64,000 bases of DNA from Panaeolus papilionaceus (taxonomy: Eukaryota; Basidiomycota; Agaricomycetes; Agaricales): NCBI GenBank assembly GCA_015501605.1, contig JADNRZ010000019.1:248001-312000 (forward strand), written 5' to 3'. Under the pieces are notes generated by a model. It saw only the letters and a list, made by a program, of their open reading frames with translations. It was not told where the DNA came from and made no database searches. Shown piece by piece: positions 57,020 through 64,000 of this stretch; position 1 is the stretch's first letter, and each line of letters starts with the position of its first letter. Position numbers and translations under genes: made by a program.

Positions 57020-58730
57020 ATCAAAGATTCTTCAGTGAGACTGAGTGAATGAATGTGGAAGAGAGGGCAACTGATTGCTGAATATCCTCAGTGTCTCTGT
57101 CGTCCTTTTAAACATACGATATGCCTCGGACAACCCAAGAAAACGAAGTGAGCAGATACAACCACCTGCGCCAGAATGAGTCTGTACCTGCCATGCGAGT
57201 TCGGTCTTCCCTGAGAGCGCGTCGCGTCAAAATAAGCGGAGCCGCTCATCAACGGCATTTGCTCTGATTCAAATTTTAGGCGCGTAACCGACGAGATGAG
57301 ATGACCTAAAATTAGCCGCGCGGAGGACTGAATCGGTCTTGTTGGTGCCTTTCTTGCCGTTAGTCCTATTTTTAGCTACAATGGTGCTCCAGGCCGGTGG
57401 TCATAGGGGTCGAGAGCCATGATGGACGGACTCAATCTTTTCAGCATCGTCGTCATCGCCTCTCATTCCTCCGCCGTCGTTTCTCTCACTTTGCGTCTTC
57501 TTTCGCCGTTGCCCTCGCACTCCCCTCCGCTAGGAGGGTTATCCTGATCGCCTCAATGAGAATCTTGGGGCGGTAATCAATGAATGACAAAAGGTGGGTT
57601 ATTCATGTTGTTAAACGTTGTAAAGCAGCCTTCAGACGTTCTGTCTTACTGGGTGGCCGGATATGCATCGCATCGTAATCACACTTGCTCCTTTGATTAA
57701 GACCTATTAAAAAGTAGTGCATATGCATCAATACATTGTAGTATACAATTCACCTGCACGACTCATATAGCCTTACGTGTGGGCCTCTAGTCATCTCACT
57801 CTGGGTGTACAATGAGAAGATTGGAGGGACATGCAGGCTTGCTCACAGTACCAGGACGATGTCACCCCAAATCAGTACATATCCCGACTCCACAGGAGCT
57901 GCTGTAAGATATTTTTAGATCCTTTGGATCACCTTGAGGTGTGCCTAGAATTGAAACATAGACGAAGATAAAGTTTCACCATGTGTGCTTCTGAAATAGG
58001 CCATTACAGTCCTTTCCTTCCGCGCGGATCTGGGAGTATCGTGCTCCCGAAATGCGTATTTTTAGCAGTTGAAGGCCGTTTGTAAACTGTGGCTTTGGGG
58101 GTCAATGTGTTTGTACTGCGCATTGATACAAAACGATGATTACCATGTTTGAGATTGAGTTGGATCCACACGGGTGAGTGCGTTCCTCATTGTTCAATGA
58201 GTCTTCGAAATTATGACCTGTGGTCGGTCCCCTAGCTCCCAGATACGGTGATTGAAGTATCCCTTTGTTGTGTATGGTTGTAGATTACTGGTCATTTCAT
58301 AGGGTGTGATGATTGCTATTGTGCTTGTTTTCATATCTCTGCGAGGGCTTCAATAATCAGAAAATACAATTGTGCAAGCTTACTGTAAGTTTCGAGGGCT
58401 ATCGGAACCAGTGACTCGGTATTTCCAATGACCCATGTGTAGTGTGCTGATATCAGTAATCGAATTGAACTGGCTTCAGCTAAGTTTCCTTGAATTCATC
58501 TACATGCACGCGTTAGTCGTAAATGCAAGATGGAATCATATCGGACACTCGAAAGCATATGCCCAGATGTTGGGCACACATGGTGTGATTCAATTGCTAT
58601 GCATAACCTTGAATCCATGAAAACTTTGCTACATATGCAGATATACCGAGCTTTCGTATAAGAGCCCTGATGAGGGGCTTGAGAGGACCATACCACTCTG
58701 CCTATTGTCCTAGCTTCATTGCGATTTACC
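57020..58730. promoter_or_regulatory. Divergent intergenic region (1.7 kb)
   Basis: Lies between the oxidoreductase (minus) and the transporter (plus) and should hold both promoters. No ORF with a recognisable domain, RNA gene or repeat was found. Confidence 0.4.
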
Positions 58731-61700
58731 ATGTCTTTTCCAAAGGATCATGGACCTGATACCGACTCCGACTCGGATAAGGAGAAACAGCATGCTGGTG
58801 GGTTGCAACATCGCTTAATACGTGGCTCTCACCAACATTATACCCTGACATGTCATCTAGAAAACATAGATGCTGTCGCAGTTCTACCAACGGCGGCACA
58901 GTTCGATGACCCTAACATGGACAAAACAGGGGCTAATTCCGATTCTTATGGTATGATATCCTCGTCTTTCCTCAGACTGATAAGGATTTGACATGTCTTT
59001 TCATTTTCACAGAGGACGATTCTCCCTACCCAGAGGTTCGCTCTGCTGTGGCTAATACGGACGACCCTTCGCTTCCTTGCTCGACTATACGCGCATGGGT
59101 GCTCGGCCTGGTCTGGTCTATCGTGATCCCTGTTAGTCAAGAGTTTGTTCAACGCATCATTACATTCACTAACAGCCCTTACATGTGGACCTACTAGGGT
59201 CTCAACCAGTTCTTCTTCTTCCGATATCCCGCTGTTAGCGTCGGTGGTGTATGTAGCTCTTCTATTCATGTTCAACCGCATCTTCGACTTATGTCTCTAT
59301 AGGTAGTTGCCCAATTGCTCATCTTCCCTATGGGTCGCCTTTGGGCTCGATTAGTGCCAGATGTTACAATCTTTGGCGCCCGACTAAACCCCGGACCATT
59401 TTCGATCAAGGAACATGTCCTGTCAACGATCATGGCCTCGGTTGGGGCTTCAAGCGCTTATGCCACAGACATTGTGGCTGTCCAGCGTACATTTTATAAT
59501 CAGAACTTCAATTTCAGCTGTACGTCTGTCCGTTTAATTATATTCCTGGCGCTCACACAATCGACATCGACAGACCAATGGATGGTAGTCATGTCGACCC
59601 AACTCATTGGATTTTCTATCGGTGGCATCGCGCGACGCTTCTTGGTTCAACCACCCGCCATGAGTGAGTCTGCATTGGCTTTATAGCACCCGATACTGAT
59701 TCCAATCCACATACAGTATGGCCTTCCAACCTGGCCACATGCGCGCTCTTCAACACGCTGCACGCTCAAACATACGCTGGAATCGGCACACGCGGCGGTA
59801 TAAGCCGCGAGAGGTTTTTCTTCTACATGTTTCTCTGCTCAGGACTTTGGTACATCTTCCCAGGGTATTTGTTCAGCGCCCTCAGCCTTTTCACTTGGGT
59901 CTGCTGGATCGCACCGAACAACGTCCCTGTGAACCAGATGTTCGGATATGCGCATGGTTTAGGGATGAGTCTCATAACATTTGACTGGTCGCAGGTAAGA
60001 TATCATTATGTAAATAGACTGCGTTTATAGCTAAGTCATGGTTTAGATTGCCTATGTGGGATCTCCACTCGTTGTTCCTTGGTGGGCACAAGCGAATGTC
60101 ATCGCGAGTTTTGTCCTTTTCTACTGGATCATAACACCTCTTCTCTATGTAAGTCGGAAATTTTTCCATGTAACAATACGCGTTTATCTATTATGGATCC
60201 ATCCTAGTACACCAATGTCTGGAACAGCAAATACATGCCAATATCATCTCGCGGGTCGTATGATAACCTCGGTAAAGCGTACAACGTCACCAAGATCACC
60301 AACCCCGACGGCACCTTCAACCAAGAGGCCTACAGTGCATACAGTCCGCTCTTCATCTCAACCACTTTCGCTATGCAATATGGACTTTCATTCGCTTCTA
60401 TCACGGCTACTCTCACCCACACCTTCCTCTACTACCGTAAGCAGATCTGGGTTCAAGCACGCCGTTCAATGGGCGAGCAGCCTGATATCCATGCGCGCCT
60501 GATGTCTCGGTACCCTCAGGTCCCGCAATGGTGGTATGCTGTTATTTTCTGTATGTCACTATTCACCGTCTCTTTCTATTCTCATTCGCTTTGACTAACG
60601 AGGTTTTAGTAACCATGTTCGCGTTTGGCATCATCTCTATTCAGGTTTGGGATACTATGTTCCCTGTGTACGTCGCCTCATATTAATTTGATTCACGACC
60701 TTCTGATTAGTACACTAATACGATTTAATCTTTTAGCCAATGGTTCATACTGTCCCTTGTCATCGCATTCGCTTATGTGATTCCTATTGGAATGATTCAG
60801 GCTATAACAAGCCAGCAAATCGGGCTCAACGTTATTACTGAACTCATCATCGGCTATGGTCTTCCAGGTCGTCCAGTCGCTATGATGATGTTCAAGACAT
60901 GGGGTTACATCACCATGCTTCAAGGTAAGCACCCAATAACCTTTGGACTGTATATTTCATGCTAAAGCAGACTATCTCAGCACTTACCTTCACCGCCGAC
61001 TTCAAATTGGGTCATTATATGAAAATCCCTCCTCGCGCCATGTTCTTTGCCCAAGTCGTTGCCACCATCATCGCTGGAACAGTCCAGCTTGGAGTCCAGT
61101 CATGGATGTTCACCAACATCCCTGGTATGTGCAGCGAAGACCAACCCGACGGCTTCATCTGTCCTTCAACCGAAGTCTTCGGCACAGCTAGCATCATCTG
61201 GGGTGTCATCGGGCCAATGCGTCAGTTCTCAAAGGGCCAGGTGTACTACGCACTGTCGTTCTTCTTCCCAATCGGATTCGTTCTCCCTATCATTCTATAC
61301 TTCATTAATAAAAGGTTCCCAAACAGCTGGCTTCGCTATGTCAAGTGGGTGTCCAAAACGTCTTATCAGAAAATATGGACTAATCTCGTCCTCTATCAGC
61401 CTACCTGTTATCTTTGCTGGAACGGGCTATATGCCGCCCGCGACGGCTATCAACTACGTAACGTGGGGCATGGTCGGATTCTTTTTCCAATACTTCATAC
61501 GGAGACGTCACTTCTCGTGGTGGACAAAGTACAACTACGTGTTGTCAGCAGCACTCGACGCTGGAGTCGCCATCAGCGCTGTCCTCATTTTCTTCTGTTT
61601 ACAATACCCCCTGAACGGCCAGATTGGTGCGAAGAACATACAGACTTGGTGGGGTAACACGTACGTCCAAATACATCCAGCGTCGCATTTTTGCCTTGCT

Positions 61701-61879
61701 CATTCAAACTTTTTTCACATACAGCGTATACACTGAGACCGCGGACTTCAAGGCTAAACCTTTGTGGACGCTTGCACCAGGACAGACCTTTGGGTGAGTG
61801 CCGCTACGTTTACTGAGAGTAAATGCCGGTCGGATTTTGAATTCCAATTTCTCATAATAGCCCCGCGACCTGGCAGTGA
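58731..61879 (+). CDS. OPT-family oligopeptide transporter
   Basis: ATG at 58731 (MSFPKDHGPDTDSDSDKEK). The N-terminus is acidic and cytosolic, as in yeast OPT1/2. About fifteen short introns split a protein with many membrane segments. The family signature motifs are present: NPGPFSIKEH (about 59390) and KIPPR (about 61025). Other conserved blocks are STIMASVGASSAYATDIVAV, GYAHGLGMSLITFDW, YVIPIGMIQAITSQQIGLNV, GYGLPGRPVAMMMFKTWGYI, CPSTEVFGTASIIWGVIGP and NYVTWGMVGFFFQYFIRRRH. It ends at PATWQ, stop at 61879. OPT transporters import tetra/pentapeptides, glutathione or metal-chelate peptides across the plasma membrane with protons. The substrate here is not determined. Saprotrophic fungi use several such genes for peptide uptake. 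The exon near 61340-61400 (after RYVK) was joined by homology. Confidence 0.9.
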
Positions 61880-63515
61880 TCAACGACGTCGACGCTACAA
61901 CGCTCAATTATGTATGCTCACATTCCTTGTGGTAATCTAGTCTTTTCACCTGCTTGAGACCGTGATCGCTGTTCCAAGATCGTCCAGCATCCTAACTACA
62001 CTGTAATTCACACTGTAAATCTTCTTTGGTACCTCGAACAACATGTACTATGTAACACAGGTGCCATAATTTCCTAGCTTTTGAGGAAGGCATTCACTTT
62101 TACTGTCTCAAATTAGTAAAGAGATAGGTGAACGTGCACGTACACTTGTGACGAAATGAACTTGTATATACGTTAAGGGATTTGCAATCAAAAATGACCA
62201 CGAGAAATGGACGGGGAGTGATGAACCAAGCGGGCTTTTCGAAGGGAAAAATAACTATGAATAGAGTTGAATTGAGCCGTTCCTTCGCAGGGAACTCCAA
62301 AGATACATAATGGAATAGAAAGTGGGAGAAAAATAAGACAAAAAAGGTAAATACAGCATAACCTGTGCGCTGATATTCCGCGCGACTTAGTCCTCGAGGT
62401 CTCAACTGCCGTTGGTGAGATCGCGACGTATTGCGTGAATGCTGGCAGCATACTCATTGGTTTCCTAATCGGGGGGATAGCTTAGGGATTGAGGTCGGGA
62501 TGGACACCTCAGAAAGTCTTGTACCTTTTCCAACATACTACGACAGACATGCATGTATCCACCCGTTGTTTTGTTTTAGATCATCGAGAAAATCGCGAAA
62601 CTGTCATCCCTTTCCCGTCAATCATGTCGCCCCGCAGCCGGCCCTGGACATTCTTCATTGAAGTTAATTCAATATCATTTGATGATTTTTGATCTCGACG
62701 AAGATTTCCTAATACGCCATCTGACCCTCTCAGACGACCCCGACGAGTCGACATTGCAAACTGCAAATCTCGTCCACGCACATGGGCATACGCTACTCGT
62801 ACGGTCTTCATTTCTTCCATCGAGCCCTCGTCCCTCCAACATTTCCGTGCATTCTGTATTCTCCGAAACTCCCGCATTCGCCAGCCTATTTATTGTTCCT
62901 CGGAAAATGCCGAAATCCTTTTGCACTATGGTCGCAAGGCAACAACTCATCATCGCCATGTAGATGCAAGGTAATTACGGTTTTTTTATTTTTGGTTCAG
63001 CTCAGAGAACATAGTATAATTTAGACATGCTTCCTGTCATAACGCCTCATTCACCTGGCCATGCTTCAAAAGAGCCAGAACTTCGTGGTTGATTTGTGCT
63101 TATCTCCTTCACGACAATGGACGGGAGCAGAGCCCTCATTTGCCTCTTTGGGCAGAATGGTTGCCATCAGGTGTCTTCCCACACACCCCTTGTGCGTGTC
63201 CCACCACCATCTTTTCTTTTTGCTTTCCTGTTCTCATCGTTGAGGTTTTGAACCAGATTCAAACCAACCGACCAACCTAACCTATCTATCTATACATCAT
63301 CAACAACCTCGTCTGTGTCGAGGCTTCCTACCACCGGATCTGCTTATTCGGCTCAATTGCTTTCTTTCCTGACCTTGCTGGCCATTGTTCCCGCTATTTT
63401 TATGAACTAACCGCGGGTAGTTTAGGATATTCCACCCTGCTTCTTTCTTCAATTATTCTCAAGTGCAAATCCCTGTCTTTCATCTTTCAACCACCATCTA
63501 TTTGCTTTCATCTTC
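61880..63515. other. Intergenic region
   Basis: Several overlapping open frames at 62400-63280 have no domain and no intron structure. None is supported. The last 200 bp is pyrimidine-rich and precedes the gene at 63516. Confidence 0.5.
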
Positions 63516-64000
63516 ATGGCAGGAGTCGTCACTATTGACGATAGAAATCGTGCTATCTCGTACTCAGGGCGGTGGTTTCCGCAGCGTGTTCGCAATCCCA
63601 ACATCGTGGACCAAACTGTGACTTTCACCAGCGATGAAGGCGCTCAGGCTATTTTGGAGTTTACAGGTGAGTTGGGTTGGATTACTATTAGGATTACGCT
63701 TGTTGCCATCAATATTGACGGCGATGAATTGCACAAATCAGGATCCAGCATAACCGTCATCGGCTCTGTCGTCGCCAATGCCGTGCCCCCAATGTCCATG
63801 TACATGCTCGACGATGAGAACCCCGTGGAATTCATACCCACCCCCTCACGCACACCCCAAAATGGCCTCGTTTTCTACCGCTCACCAACCCTTCCAGTCG
63901 GCCGTCATACTCTCACTATCGTGAACGCGCAGGACAACACGTCGCCTCTCATTCTTGATGCATTCACCATCAACACCGAGCCTCAGCCGGACCCTCCAGG
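63516..64000 (+). CDS. Galactose-binding-like surface protein of basidiomycete type, 3'-partial
   Basis: ATG at 63516 (MAGVVTIDDRNRAISYSGRW). One intron (63667-63741) joins EFT to GSSITVIGSVVANAVPPMSM. The exon then continues through VYRSPTLPVGRHTLTIVNAQ-like text to TINTEPQPDPPG at the window edge. The pattern DDR...ISYSGRW, then FxFxGSSITVxG, then LPxGxHTLTIVN is common in agaricomycete membrane proteins. These have a beta-sandwich ectodomain followed by a Ser/Thr-rich stalk, one membrane segment and a cytosolic tail. Only the ectodomain part is in the window. There is no N-terminal signal peptide, which is typical for this group. The function is unknown. Confidence 0.7.
   Translation, partial: MAGVVTIDDRNRAISYSGRWFPQRVRNPNIVDQTVTFTSDEGAQAILEFTGELGWITIRITLVAINIDGDELHKSGSSITVIGSVVANAVPPMSMYMLDDENPVEFIPTPSRTPQNGLVFYRSPTLPVGRHTLTIVNAQDNTSPLILDAFTINTEPQPDPP

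Noticed and set aside
62400..63280. Overlapping ORFs on both strands
   Set aside because: No homology, no intron structure, mutually overlapping.

Overview
The window is nuclear DNA of a filamentous basidiomycete, most likely a mushroom-forming agaricomycete. The signs are genes split by many 50-70 nt GT-AG introns, a CBM1 cellulose-binding module, DUF6593 proteins, a mycocypin/I66-type protease inhibitor, an rve-type integrase of the family common in Agaricomycetes, and a degraded tyrosine recombinase. No rRNA, tRNA, CRISPR array or bacterial-type operon was seen.

Layout. 0-11 kb: an Spt5-like KOW protein with a probable frameshift; two BTB-domain genes on the minus strand, the second split by a 990-bp non-autonomous DNA transposon; a DDE/rve integrase gene; and two unrecognised genes. 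11-23.7 kb: gene-poor, repeat-rich DNA with an 84-bp inverted repeat, a GT/CA-rich minisatellite-like stretch, diverged copies of a several-kb unit, a decayed GTPase and an intact P-loop GTPase (A1). 23.7-29.4 kb: one long intron-rich gene for a secreted xylanase with an N-terminal CBM1 and three complete GH10 domains in a row. 29.5-32.2 kb: another decayed GTPase and GTPase A2. 33-39 kb: two tandem DUF6593 genes and the I66-like inhibitor. 39.5-42 kb: a graveyard holding a tyrosine-recombinase remnant, a GTPase fragment, a MITE and a GH10 fragment in inverse orientation. 42.9-44.3 kb: an F-box-like gene. 45.9-52.2 kb: a head-to-tail array of four GTPases (B1-B4). 52.4-64 kb: conserved single-copy genes, namely a ZNF207/BuGZ-type zinc-finger protein, a membrane flavo-oxidoreductase, an OPT-family oligopeptide transporter, and the 5' part of a basidiomycete surface-type protein.

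The most notable feature is the tri-GH10 xylanase. It has no stop codon between modules and a single signal peptide. Ser/Thr-rich linkers join the modules, and a dibasic Arg-Arg lies before two of the three catalytic domains. To keep the catalytic WDVCNE motif in frame, each module needs a 2-nucleotide microexon. The second theme is expansion and decay of an AIG1-like/Era-like GTPase family: six apparently intact genes and at least three fragments. Their function cannot be read from the sequence.
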